Shown here: positions 1-7,723 of the stretch, piece by piece
Layout of the letters: every line of letters begins with the position of its first letter
Position numbering within the stretch: the first letter of the stretch is position 1
Assembly: GCA_934643535.1 (NCBI GenBank)
Contig: CAKUCE010000001.1
Coordinates: forward strand, 1 to 33,442
Direction of reading: 5' to 3'
Length of the DNA stretch: 33,442 nucleotides
From: an uncultured Clostridia bacterium
Lineage (GTDB): Bacteria; Bacillota; Clostridia; Christensenellales; Aristaeellaceae
Notes under the pieces: model-generated
Told to the model about the DNA's origin: nothing
Seen by the model: only the letters and a program-made list of their open reading frames with translations
Databases searched by the model: none
Program-made: the position numbers and the translations under genes

Positions 1-260
1 GGGGTGTGCGCCTGCGGGCGCACCAAAGGGCTTTCCGCTCGCCCTTTGGAAACCTTCGGACCGAAGCTGGCGAGAAACCCATAGGGCTGTAAGCCCCGCT
101 CCCGCGCCGTAGTCGGCGCGTCATTCCCCGCCGGGGGCAAGGGGTGTGCGCCTGCGGGCGCACCAAAGGGCTTTCCGCTCGCCCTTTAGAAACCTTCGGG
201 GACCGAAGATGGCGAGAAAAACATAGGACGGCAAGTCCCAATTCGCGCCGGCTACGGCTC
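1..260. repeat. Imperfect 140-bp tandem repeat, non-coding
   Basis: The block starting at 1 recurs at 141. It is nearly identical for the first ~90 bases (one substitution in the CCCTTTGG segment, a 2-base insertion after the CTTCGG) and then diverges. Each copy carries nested palindromes: GTGCGCC-tgc-GGGCGCAC, then an AAAGGGC / GCCCTTT pair, then CTTCGG / CCGAAG. No ORF with a plausible start or family fits. It lies downstream of the DUF1015 stop codon, so its transcript would be 3' UTR of that minus-strand operon. No T-tract makes it a clear terminator. Confidence 0.75.
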
Positions 261-265
261 CCGCT

Positions 266-1513
266 TTACTTCCTTCTGCACTCCATGTAGTACCGCTTTT
301 CGTTGGCTTCTCCCATGGAGAAGGTTTTCCGGGGCAGTACGCCCAGCTCCCGGACCTGCTCGAAGAAACGGCTCTTGTCCGGCACGGGCAGCAGAAAACC
401 CACGGCTCCTTCGCCCTTTGCCAGCTCCCGCACGGCCTGCTCCCCGTGAACATAGTCCAGCCGCGCGCCGGGATGGGCGGGCAGCCATTCGTCCAGGAAC
501 GCCTGCAGATCGCCCACGGCCAGCCGGTGGGGCGTGGGAATGGAGAGCGTTACTTCCTTACCCTCGTAGACCACCCGCATGTCCTGCGTGGCGTCCGGGT
601 CGATCAGATCTTCGCCCCGACGGGCCGCATACGCCTCCAGCTCGTCCAGCAGATCGTCGCCGTCCACGCCGAAAAGCACCCGGTGAATGGGCTCAAAGCG
701 CAGCGCGTCGTCGTAAATGTTCTCGATCTCCACCATGGCGAACCGGGCGGGATGGGTCATCGTTTCTTCCGGGGTCAGACCGGGCTTGACCTTGTCCCAG
801 ATGGCCTTCGCCGTGGCAAGACTGTGATTGCCGTCGCCCACGGCGAACAGCATGGGGTCGCCGCCCTGACGCAGCCGTTCCAGCGCCGTATAAACCGCGT
901 CGATGTCCGCCGCATCCTCTACGGCGTAGCCCACCAGCTGACCGCCGTTCATCATCAGCGGGAAATCGTAGAGCTTGCGCAGCTGGCGGCGCTTCTGGAA
1001 CAGCGGCTCCACCACCGAATGCATGGGATCGTCCATCAGCAGCATTACATGAGAGGTCTCCAGCGGCGCTTTTTCCCGAATGCGCACCCGGGGCGGGATC
1101 CGCTCGGCAATGGTGCCCTCGCTGGCGCGAACAAGGCTTTTCGCTTCGGGATGAAAATCATAGCATTCCAGGTCGATCATGCCGACCAGCCCCACCCGCG
1201 CGCCGAAAGGGGTGATGCGCTCCGTGAGGATAAAGCCCCGTTCCACAGCGGGAACCAGCGTGCCGTCCTGAAGATATTTTTCCATGGTGCGGCAGATGGC
1301 GGGCACCCGCACGTCGGTCTCGTTCAGCCAGCATTCCGGCAGGATTATGCGGAATGCGGAGGGCTGATCGCCCACCAGACGCTCGACCTCCTCCCAGTAG
1401 GCGGGCTGAGAGGTGAACTGGTCGCAGGCCACACAGGCCCACGCGGTCAGGTTTACGCCCTCCCGGGGCAGAAGCAGCTGGCCGGGATAAAAACAGCGAT
1501 TGAAAACAGCCAT
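266..1513 (-). CDS. DUF1015 family protein
   Basis: This 415-residue protein matches the DUF1015 family across its whole length. The most telling stretch is the GDGNHSLATAKAIWD segment near residue 225, the family's conserved core. The molecular function of DUF1015 is not established; in many clostridia it sits near serine biosynthesis genes, which are not seen here. No signal peptide or membrane segment is visible, so it is probably cytosolic. The ATG is preceded by AAGGAGG at good spacing. It lies 42 bases after the sortase-like gene and is likely the last gene of the minus-strand operon that begins at 5136. Family assignment is confident; role unknown. Confidence 0.88.
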   Translation of the reverse strand: MAVFNRCFYPGQLLLPREGVNLTAWACVACDQFTSQPAYWEEVERLVGDQPSAFRIILPECWLNETDVRVPAICRTMEKYLQDGTLVPAVERGFILTERITPFGARVGLVGMIDLECYDFHPEAKSLVRASEGTIAERIPPRVRIREKAPLETSHVMLLMDDPMHSVVEPLFQKRRQLRKLYDFPLMMNGGQLVGYAVEDAADIDAVYTALERLRQGGDPMLFAVGDGNHSLATAKAIWDKVKPGLTPEETMTHPARFAMVEIENIYDDALRFEPIHRVLFGVDGDDLLDELEAYAARRGEDLIDPDATQDMRVVYEGKEVTLSIPTPHRLAVGDLQAFLDEWLPAHPGARLDYVHGEQAVRELAKGEGAVGFLLPVPDKSRFFEQVRELGVLPRKTFSMGEANEKRYYMECRRK

Positions 1514-1555
1514 TGAAATTTTCCTCCTTGAGAAAAAATTGGGGAAACAGACGGA

Positions 1556-4246
1556 TCACGGCGTCGCCTCGCCATCCCGCACCATGCGGAACAGCAGCAC
1601 CAGACATTTCCCGCTACCCCGGCTGGAAACCGTGGCCAGCGTCAGCAGCCGGTCCGACGGCTCCACGGAAACGGAGAAGCGGTACAGGCTGTGATCCACC
1701 GCCGACTGGACGTATTCCATCATCTGCGCGTCCGTGTCAAAAGCGGAGTGGGAAGCATAATCGAAATAGCCGGGCTTGGCGGGATCGCTGTCCGCCACGA
1801 TGACGGAAAACAGCACGTAGCGCGCATCCTCGTACAGGGTGGTCAGCTGGGCAAAGCAGGCCCCTGCCGCAAACCCGATACCGCCTGACTGATACTGCCA
1901 CAGCGGCGCAAGGCTCACGCCGGTCACATTGCCCTCGCCCCGCAGCAGCAGGTTCTCCGGCGGCGTGTTGATGGCGCAGCCCTTGTCCAGAAATACCGCG
2001 CCGCCATCGGAAAGGGAACCGCGGTAGTTGTGCGTCAGATAGTAGGTATTATTGCGCTGCACCACGTATTCATCCAACACTCCGGGAATGTTTAGACGGG
2101 CCAGTACGTCCGGGTATTCGGCATGGATTTCCTTCATGCTGTCCAGTACGTTGCACAATGGATTGTTGGGATAACGGCTCAGTCTGGTGCGGACGTTTTC
2201 TTCCTCCGGGAGAGAGGCGTCCGGGCTGCCCGTCCCGCTCTGGGAGGCGTCCGCTTTGGGCGCGGCAAACACCTGAGGCGTTGACGTGGGCGTAAAGGTT
2301 TCCCCGGCGGGCAGCAGATCCACCCGCACGCCCGCCTGCTCCAGCGCCTGTCCCTGCTGCTCCTGATAGGCCTGACGCACCTGCGCCATTTCCCGCTCGT
2401 TGGCGGAAAGGCTCATGAGGATTTTTCCCCCGGCGATCAGGCAGAACAGCAGCATGGCCGCTACGGCCAGAAGCGCCGCGACCCGGCCCCAGAGAATGGG
2501 CGGCTTTTCCTGCTTGGGCGTGGAGGGCTTTTTTTCCCTGGCAGACTGCGCGGGTTTGGGAGCGAAGGGCCTGGTAGGCGTCGGTTGGACGGAGGAAGGC
2601 GAAGACTGCACGGGACGGCTTTGACCGGAAAAACCGCCGGTTTCTGCCGGTGGGGCCTGATAAGGCTGGCCGGGCTGGAAGGGCGTTTCCGGGACGGCGC
2701 TTTGCGGGGGAGCGAAAAAAGCGCCTGAAGCGGACGGCGTGTCCCAGAAGGGTTGATCCGCAGACGGGGGAACGCTTCCGGAAAAGGGCTGATCGAAACC
2801 GTGCAGCGGCTCTGAGGTTCCTTCCGAGGACGGGATCGCCTCTTCCGGCGGCAGAGAGTCCAGCTCGAAGGGGTAAAATACCGGAACATCCGTTTCAGAA
2901 ACCGGCGCGCTTTCTTCTGAGGGAACGGCGGGATCATCTTCGTTGAAATTCCAGTGAATCTCCGCCTTGGGCGCGTCGTCGCTGAAAAAGGCGTCCAGCT
3001 CGCTGCCCATGGGGGAAGCAGCCGGATCCCACAGGGGGCCGCTCTGCTGAAAGACCTTGTACCAGTCGTCCGCTTCGGCGGCGGGGGCTTCCGGCGGCAC
3101 GCTTTCCCTGTTGGGGGCGGGAGGCTCTTCGGCCTTTTCGGTTCGGCGGGGCGCGGCGGAGAACAGCGGCTCGGAAGACGGGTCCCCGGCAGACTCCGGC
3201 TGCGGCCCGCCGGCTTCAGCTGCCGTTTCTTCCAGGAAAGTTTCCGTGTGCGGGGAAACCTCTGCCGTGGTTTCCGGCGCGGGCGGGGCCGTTTCCTCTT
3301 TTTCTTCAGGGGAAGAATCGGCCTGAACCAGATCCGGAACCGGCACGGGGGCTTCGGCGGAAACGACGGGAACAGGCTCGGAGGATGCTTCCGCAGGAGA
3401 AACCGCCGCTTCCGCAGCCCGGCGCGCCATGCGGCTGCGCCGCCGGGGCGCGGCAGGAGCAGCCGCGTTTTCTGTTTCCGTTTCAAGGGAAAGAACCGCT
3501 TCGTTTTCCGACGGCGCTGAAACAGCCTCCGTTTCGGCGGCGCTTTCGGCTTCCGGCGCGGGAACGGGCGCTTCCGGTTCCGGAACCGGGGCGAAAGGGC
3601 TGTCTTCAACAGGCTCTTCAGCGTTTCCGCTTTCTTCCGCGGAGAATGCAATGGGCGCGGAGGTTTTCTCCGGCTGCGTTTCTGCGGCGGGCCGGGTCAC
3701 AGGCCACAGCGGCACGTCCGCAACGGGCCATTCCGGTGCGGCGGAGACGGGCGTTTCGGCTGCGGCTGGCCCGGCGACCGTTTCGGGAACGCCCGGCGCA
3801 TGGAATGACGCGCTTCCCAGCGACGGACTGCGCTGCAAGTACCGGGGAACGCCCAGTACGTCCTTTTCCATGGGCCGCTGGGATTCGGGAATATCATCCG
3901 TTGATGGAGCCGCTTCGGCGGACGGCCATTCCGTCGGGCTCTGCCAGAGCGGCTGAAAGGCGGGCTCAGGCTGCGGCGGCATGGCCTGAGGCTGGGCCTC
4001 CGGCGGCCTAAAGGGCCGACCGTTCAGCGAAGGCTCCACGTCCGGAGCCGCAGGGGCCGCCGGACTGGGCGACGTGGGAGAACCCATGACGGCAGGCTGA
4101 TAAAACGGCGTGCGGCCATATAGCTGGCCGGGACGCATCATCATCGGCGCGTGAGGCGTATGGGGCTTCGATACGGGACGTGACAGACGCTCATCCAGCG
4201 AAATCGGCTGAAAGGGATTGTCCGCCTCCCGGCGCTGCTTCTCCAT
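1556..4246 (-). CDS. Sortase-B-like membrane protein lacking catalytic residues, long disordered N-terminus
   Basis: This 896-residue protein has three parts. Residues 1 to ~580 are low-complexity, rich in Pro, Ala, Glu and Ser, and look disordered. A single membrane helix follows at ~585-607. The last ~225 residues read like a class B sortase: an LNIPG and YVVQ strand, a YYLTHNY segment, GGAVFLDKGC, and a late LTLATV strand. In active SrtB enzymes the catalytic His lies in a YGHN-type motif and the Cys in LSTC. Here the matching positions read RGEG (~residue 767) and LATV (~870), and the GR of the catalytic Arg reads GK. All three catalytic residues therefore appear to be replaced, so transpeptidation is unlikely. 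With N-in topology the long tail would be cytosolic and the pseudo-sortase domain external. A binding or scaffold role is only inference. The start follows AAGGAGG. It lies between the SCP2-like and DUF1015 genes. Confidence 0.75.
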   Translation of the reverse strand: MEKQRREADNPFQPISLDERLSRPVSKPHTPHAPMMMRPGQLYGRTPFYQPAVMGSPTSPSPAAPAAPDVEPSLNGRPFRPPEAQPQAMPPQPEPAFQPLWQSPTEWPSAEAAPSTDDIPESQRPMEKDVLGVPRYLQRSPSLGSASFHAPGVPETVAGPAAAETPVSAAPEWPVADVPLWPVTRPAAETQPEKTSAPIAFSAEESGNAEEPVEDSPFAPVPEPEAPVPAPEAESAAETEAVSAPSENEAVLSLETETENAAAPAAPRRRSRMARRAAEAAVSPAEASSEPVPVVSAEAPVPVPDLVQADSSPEEKEETAPPAPETTAEVSPHTETFLEETAAEAGGPQPESAGDPSSEPLFSAAPRRTEKAEEPPAPNRESVPPEAPAAEADDWYKVFQQSGPLWDPAASPMGSELDAFFSDDAPKAEIHWNFNEDDPAVPSEESAPVSETDVPVFYPFELDSLPPEEAIPSSEGTSEPLHGFDQPFSGSVPPSADQPFWDTPSASGAFFAPPQSAVPETPFQPGQPYQAPPAETGGFSGQSRPVQSSPSSVQPTPTRPFAPKPAQSAREKKPSTPKQEKPPILWGRVAALLAVAAMLLFCLIAGGKILMSLSANEREMAQVRQAYQEQQGQALEQAGVRVDLLPAGETFTPTSTPQVFAAPKADASQSGTGSPDASLPEEENVRTRLSRYPNNPLCNVLDSMKEIHAEYPDVLARLNIPGVLDEYVVQRNNTYYLTHNYRGSLSDGGAVFLDKGCAINTPPENLLLRGEGNVTGVSLAPLWQYQSGGIGFAAGACFAQLTTLYEDARYVLFSVIVADSDPAKPGYFDYASHSAFDTDAQMMEYVQSAVDHSLYRFSVSVEPSDRLLTLATVSSRGSGKCLVLLFRMVRDGEATP

Positions 4247-4306
4247 GGATTCTCCTCCTTTCCATCAAATAGTAAAAGCCAAATATATAAGCCAGAAAAA
4301 ACAGGC

Positions 4307-4672
4307 TTACAGAAATTCGCCGAAGGCGATCAGGGCGGCTTTGGAGCCCTTGATCTGGATTTTTCCCCGCAGCAAAGCGGACAGGGGCGTGACTTTCCGC
4401 TGGAGAATATCCATCAGATCCCGCTCCCGGCCGGAGACGATCACATCCGCCTCGTCCATTTCGGTCTTGGGAATGTAGCGGCCCTCCACCAGCGAAAAAG
4501 CGCACACATAGCCCGTGTCGGTGGCGCACAGGCGGTAGGAATAGGTGATGCTCTTCAGCTCGTCCTCATGCTCGCTCAGAATGCGGCAAAGCTGCTTCGT
4601 CCACACTTTCAGGCCCGCCCTGGGATCGGCCTGAGCGGACCATTCCTCCACAGCGGCTTTCAGATGGCTCAT
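4307..4672 (-). CDS. SCP2-like sterol/lipid-binding domain protein
   Basis: A 121-residue protein made of one SCP2-like domain. The visible pattern is a central strand with YVCAFSLVEG, an acidic ADVIVSG strand, then DLMDILQRKVTPLSALLRGKI and a closing IKGSKAAL segment. This is the usual order in SCP2 family members, which hold a hydrophobic ligand in a tunnel. No signal peptide is present. Its ATG overlaps the TGA of the upstream phosphatase (ATGA), so the two are probably translationally coupled. The ligand cannot be told from sequence. Stand-alone SCP2 proteins of this size are common in clostridia and mostly uncharacterised. Confidence 0.8.
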   Translation of the reverse strand: MSHLKAAVEEWSAQADPRAGLKVWTKQLCRILSEHEDELKSITYSYRLCATDTGYVCAFSLVEGRYIPKTEMDEADVIVSGRERDLMDILQRKVTPLSALLRGKIQIKGSKAALIAFGEFL

Positions 4673-5136
4673 GCTTTGGTCAGCTCCTTTTCCAGTTGCT
4701 TCATCATGGCCCGGCAGCCGCGCTGAACGTCCTGCCAGGTCGCGTCAAAATTGCCGGTATACCACGGGTCGGCCACGTCGGAGCCGTCGCCGCAGAAATC
4801 CAGCAGCTTATGCAGTTTTCCCTTCGGGTCGCCCGGAAACATCCGGCGAAGGTTTCGCATATTCCAGTTGTCCATGCCCACGATCCAGTCAAAGCGATCG
4901 TAATCCTCCGGGCAGATCTGCCGGGCCCGTTTTCCCTGACAGGAAATGCCCGCCTGACGCAGCTTTTCCCGGGTGCCGGGGTGAACGGGATTTCCGATCT
5001 CCTCCGTACTGGTGGCGGCGGACCCCACCGCAACCTGCTCCGCCATTCCCCGGCGTTCGATCATATCCCGCAGCACAAATTCCGCCATGGGGCTGCGGCA
5101 GATGTTGCCATGGCAGACAAATAATACCTGAAACAC
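4669..5136 (-). CDS. Low-molecular-weight protein tyrosine phosphatase
   Basis: This is a 155-residue low-molecular-weight phosphatase that hydrolyses phosphotyrosine (or related phosphoesters) through a cysteinyl-phosphate. The P-loop CHGNICRS runs from nucleophile Cys8 to Arg14. The general-acid motif DPWYTG has Asp123. Length is typical. I place the start at a GTG at 5136 because AGGAGGT sits 5 bases upstream and the protein then begins MFQVLFVCHGN, as family members do. A longer in-frame extension to 5322 would read through the promoter and is unlikely. In Gram-positive bacteria such enzymes often act on arginine or tyrosine phosphates or on capsule kinases. No kinase is nearby, so the substrate is open. 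It is the first gene of the minus-strand operon. Confidence 0.92.
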   Translation of the reverse strand: MFQVLFVCHGNICRSPMAEFVLRDMIERRGMAEQVAVGSAATSTEEIGNPVHPGTREKLRQAGISCQGKRARQICPEDYDRFDWIVGMDNWNMRNLRRMFPGDPKGKLHKLLDFCGDGSDVADPWYTGNFDATWQDVQRGCRAMMKQLEKELTKA

Positions 5137-5173
5137 CCAAACCTCCTGCAACGCCCTGAAAAGGGACAGCCTG

Positions 5174-5202
5174 ATTGTACCATAAGCCAATGGCTTTTTC
5201 CA
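5174..5202 (-). promoter_or_regulatory. Probable sigma-A promoter for the phosphatase operon
   Basis: On the minus strand a -10 of TACAAT (5174-5179) lies 17 bases from a weak -35, TGGAAA (5197-5202). The -35 overlaps two tandem TTTTCCACA nonamers (5196-5213). The GTG start is about 35 bases downstream of the -10. Confidence 0.5.
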
Positions 5203-5245
5203 CATTTTCCACATTTTCCGCTGACGGGTTTCCGGCGCTTTCGGC

Positions 5246-5274
5246 TTGTTTCTTTCTGGAAAAAGAAATATAAT
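5246..5274 (+). promoter_or_regulatory. Sigma-A promoter for the M18 aminopeptidase gene
   Basis: A -35 of TTGTTT (5246-5251) and a consensus -10 TATAAT (5269-5274) are separated by 17 bases. The expected start of transcription is near 5281, giving a leader of about 60 bases with AAAGGAG just before the ATG at 5340. Confidence 0.65.
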
Positions 5275-5339
5275 ACCCTTGAGCGCGGCGTGGGACGGCG
5301 CTTTTCCCGCGCACGCAAGCAACCAAAGGAGCGGAGAAA

Positions 5340-6605
5340 ATGGCTGAATTTACCAATGAACTGATCAAATGGCTCGGCGGAGGACATTCGCCCTGGCATA
5401 CCGTGGATATGGCGGCCCGCTGGCTGACGGAGCGGGGCTTTGAGCCGCTTGCGCTGAACAAGCCCTTTTCCGTCCGCCGGGGCGGGCGCTATTTTGTGGA
5501 AAACGGAACCTTTCTGGCGGCTGTGACCGTAGGCCGGAAGGACGTGATCCGCATCGCGGCGGCGCATACCGACTGGCCCTGCATGCGCATCAAGCCCCGG
5601 CCCGAGCTGATCGCAGGCGGATGCTGCCGCCTGAGTGTGGAACCTTATGGCGGCGCGATCCTGAACACGTGGCTGGATCGGCCTCTGGGGCTGGCGGGCG
5701 TGGCTCTGCTGCGCACGGAGGATCCCATGCAGCCGGAGCGCCGTCTGATCTCCTGGGATGAACCCCTGCTGGTGATCCCCAACGTGGCCATCCATATGAA
5801 CCGGGAGGTCAACAAGGGCGTGCCCTATAAGGCCAATGTGGATATGCTGCCCATCTGCCGCACGGTGCAGGGCGAATTTGAGAAAGACGGCTATCTGATC
5901 CGACAGATCGCCGAGCGCCTGCAAGTACGGCCGGAGGAGGTGCTGTCCTTCGAGCTGTGCGCCTACTGCTGCGCCGAACCCACGCTGCTGGGCTTTGAGA
6001 AAGACCTGCTGTCCTCTCCCCGGCTGGATAACCTCAGCTCCGTCCACGCCTGCCTGCAGGGACTGGCGGACGCGCAGGGCGACGGGATCAACGTGGCGGT
6101 CCTCTACGACAACGAAGAGATCGGCAGCAACACCCGCCGGGGCGCGGACAGCAGCACGCTGACGGTTATTCTGGAAAAAATGGCCCTGTCGCTGGGGCTG
6201 GACCGCACCGCGCTGCTGGACGCCTGCCTGAACGGCATGCTGCTTTCCTGCGACGCGGCCCACGCCATGCATCCCAATCATCCGGAGTATGCGGATTTCT
6301 CCTGCGCGCCGGTGCTGGGCGGCGGCGTTGCGCTCAAGCGCAGCCCCCGCTATTCCTCCGACGCGGAAACCTGCGCGGTGATCCGGGGCCTGTGCGATGC
6401 GAACCGGATCCCCCTGCAGATCTACATGAACCGGGCCGACCTGCCCGGCGGCAGCACCGTGGGCTCCATGGCCTCGGCACTGCTGGCCATGCCTGCCGCG
6501 GACGTCGGTATTCCCATCCTGGCCATGCATTCCGCCTGCGAGACCATGGGCGCGGCGGATCAGGATGCTTTTGTCCGGCTCTGCACGGCGTTCTTTCAGG
6601 CGTAA
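5340..6605 (+). CDS. apeB: M18 family aminopeptidase (aspartyl aminopeptidase type)
   Basis: This is a 421-residue cytosolic zinc aminopeptidase of family M18, which removes N-terminal (typically acidic) residues from peptides. The metal and catalytic residues are in place: His76 in AAHTDWPC, Asp230 in RLDNLSS, Glu259-Glu260 in YDNEEIGS, and His397 in AMHSACE near the C-terminus. Length is normal for the family. The ATG has AAAGGAG upstream and its own sigma-A promoter, and the gene is followed by a rho-independent terminator, so it is probably monocistronic. Exact peptide preference is not readable from sequence. Confidence 0.93.
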   Translation: MAEFTNELIKWLGGGHSPWHTVDMAARWLTERGFEPLALNKPFSVRRGGRYFVENGTFLAAVTVGRKDVIRIAAAHTDWPCMRIKPRPELIAGGCCRLSVEPYGGAILNTWLDRPLGLAGVALLRTEDPMQPERRLISWDEPLLVIPNVAIHMNREVNKGVPYKANVDMLPICRTVQGEFEKDGYLIRQIAERLQVRPEEVLSFELCAYCCAEPTLLGFEKDLLSSPRLDNLSSVHACLQGLADAQGDGINVAVLYDNEEIGSNTRRGADSSTLTVILEKMALSLGLDRTALLDACLNGMLLSCDAAHAMHPNHPEYADFSCAPVLGGGVALKRSPRYSSDAETCAVIRGLCDANRIPLQIYMNRADLPGGSTVGSMASALLAMPAADVGIPILAMHSACETMGAADQDAFVRLCTAFFQA

Positions 6606-6654
6606 ACCGGCTAGACGGTGCAGTCCGCCATGACGCCTTTCCCTTTTGAATATG

Positions 6655-6683
6655 GCCCATCGCTTTTGGCGGTGGGCTTTTTT
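6655..6683 (+). terminator. Rho-independent terminator after the M18 gene
   Basis: The arms GCCCATCGC (6655-6663) and GCGGTGGGC (6669-6677) pair with one T-G wobble and are followed by TTTTTT. It ends just short of the convergent AraC gene. Confidence 0.8.
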
Positions 6684-6688
6684 GAATC

Positions 6689-7534
6689 CTAGACGGGATA
6701 ACGCCGGTACTGCCCCGGCGTAAAGCCGGTGTAGCGCCGGAACAGCTTGCAGAAGTGGGCTTCGTCGCAGAAACCGAGGTGAAAGGCGACGTCCGCTACG
6801 CTGAGGGTATCGTCGGTCAAAAGTTGTCGGGCCTTGTCCAGCCGGAGGCGGAGCCAGTACTGCTTGGGCGAAAGCCCCACGCAGGCCCGGAAGGCGCGGT
6901 AGAAGGAAGCCTCGCTCATCCCGCACAATTCCGCCAGCCGGGGAATGTTCAGCCCGCCGGAAAGATTCATCCGGATATGCTCCAGCGCGGGCTGCAGGGC
7001 TGCGGGTCGTTTTTCGGCAAAGCCGGAGCTTTGCCGGAGCAGGTAGACCAGCTCATAGAGCTTGGCCTGCAAAAGAAGCGGGGAGCCGTGAACGTCCCAG
7101 TACAGGCTGGTGAGCTGACGCATGAGCCGTTCGCACTGGCCCTCCAGCCCGGCAGAGGGCACGATGGGGGAAAACTCTCCCAGACGGGCGGGCTGGCCGT
7201 CTTCCGTCAGAGTCAGAAATTTGATGCACAGGTTGGTGGGGATTTTCGGCCCGTGAGGCTGATTGACATGGGGGTGCGCCGGATTGTCCACCTGCATGGC
7301 GAAGCGGCTGCCCCGGGGCGTATAGAAAATGTCGCCCTGCCGGGGATGAAAAACCACGCCGCTGCTCAGCCGCAGGGTAAAGGCGCAGCCGCTTTCCTCC
7401 GGCAGAAAAAGCAGCAGCGCGTCCTCCGGCCGGGGCGCATCCAGATAGCTGTAATGGCCCCGATCGGCCCAGCACTGGGGCACTGCACTGATAAAACGCA
7501 GCCGCAGAGCTTCGGAATCTTCCACCGACAGCAT
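6689..7534 (-). CDS. AraC family transcriptional regulator
   Basis: A 281-residue regulator. The N-terminal ~130 residues look like an effector-sensing cupin-type domain, with a predicted beta-rich stretch including the PRQGDIFYTPRGS segment. The last ~100 residues carry the two helix-turn-helix motifs of the AraC/XylS family: LAELCGMSEASFYRAFRACVG, then VADVAFHLGFCDEAHFCKLF with the family signature ending in FTPGQYRR. AGGAGG lies 9 bases before the ATG. It is transcribed divergently from a GH42 beta-galactosidase, with 189 bases between the start codons, so it very likely controls that gene in response to a galactoside or related sugar. The ligand is not known. Confidence 0.9.
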   Translation of the reverse strand: MLSVEDSEALRLRFISAVPQCWADRGHYSYLDAPRPEDALLLFLPEESGCAFTLRLSSGVVFHPRQGDIFYTPRGSRFAMQVDNPAHPHVNQPHGPKIPTNLCIKFLTLTEDGQPARLGEFSPIVPSAGLEGQCERLMRQLTSLYWDVHGSPLLLQAKLYELVYLLRQSSGFAEKRPAALQPALEHIRMNLSGGLNIPRLAELCGMSEASFYRAFRACVGLSPKQYWLRLRLDKARQLLTDDTLSVADVAFHLGFCDEAHFCKLFRRYTGFTPGQYRRYPV

Positions 7535-7587
7535 GATACGCTTCCTCCTGCCTGATCGAAAAATACAATAAAGAACAGAAACCTACC

Positions 7588-7616
7588 TTGCACGGCCCGG
7601 CGGGGAACCGTACAAT
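7588..7616 (+). promoter_or_regulatory. Sigma-A promoter for the GH42 gene
   Basis: The -35 TTGCAC (7588-7593) and -10 TACAAT (7611-7616) are 17 bases apart. The putative araC promoter -10 lies only 13 bases further on and points the other way, so one bound regulator could affect both. Confidence 0.6.
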
Positions 7617-7628
7617 CATGACGGAAGA

Positions 7629-7657
7629 AGTATAGCACAACCGTTTCAAAATCAAAA
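7629..7657 (-). promoter_or_regulatory. Probable extended -10 promoter for the AraC gene
   Basis: On the minus strand TATACT (7629-7634) is preceded by TGC, giving an extended -10. The -35 at 17 bases is weak (TTTTGA, 7652-7657). The start codon is ~95 bases downstream. Confidence 0.45.
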
Positions 7658-7723
7658 GGATGAACCGAAACAAACAGAAACAGGGGAGGGAGACCGGCGC
7701 TGTGTCCGCCGGGAGGAAAAACG

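Noticed and set aside
1..260. CRISPR-like tandem repeat
   Set aside because: Only two units of about 140 bp, with no short constant repeats and no variable spacers of even length.
4669..5322. Longer 217-residue start for the phosphatase
   Set aside because: The extension crosses the -10/-35 and the tandem nonamers, and the family N-terminus and ribosome binding site fit the GTG at 5136.
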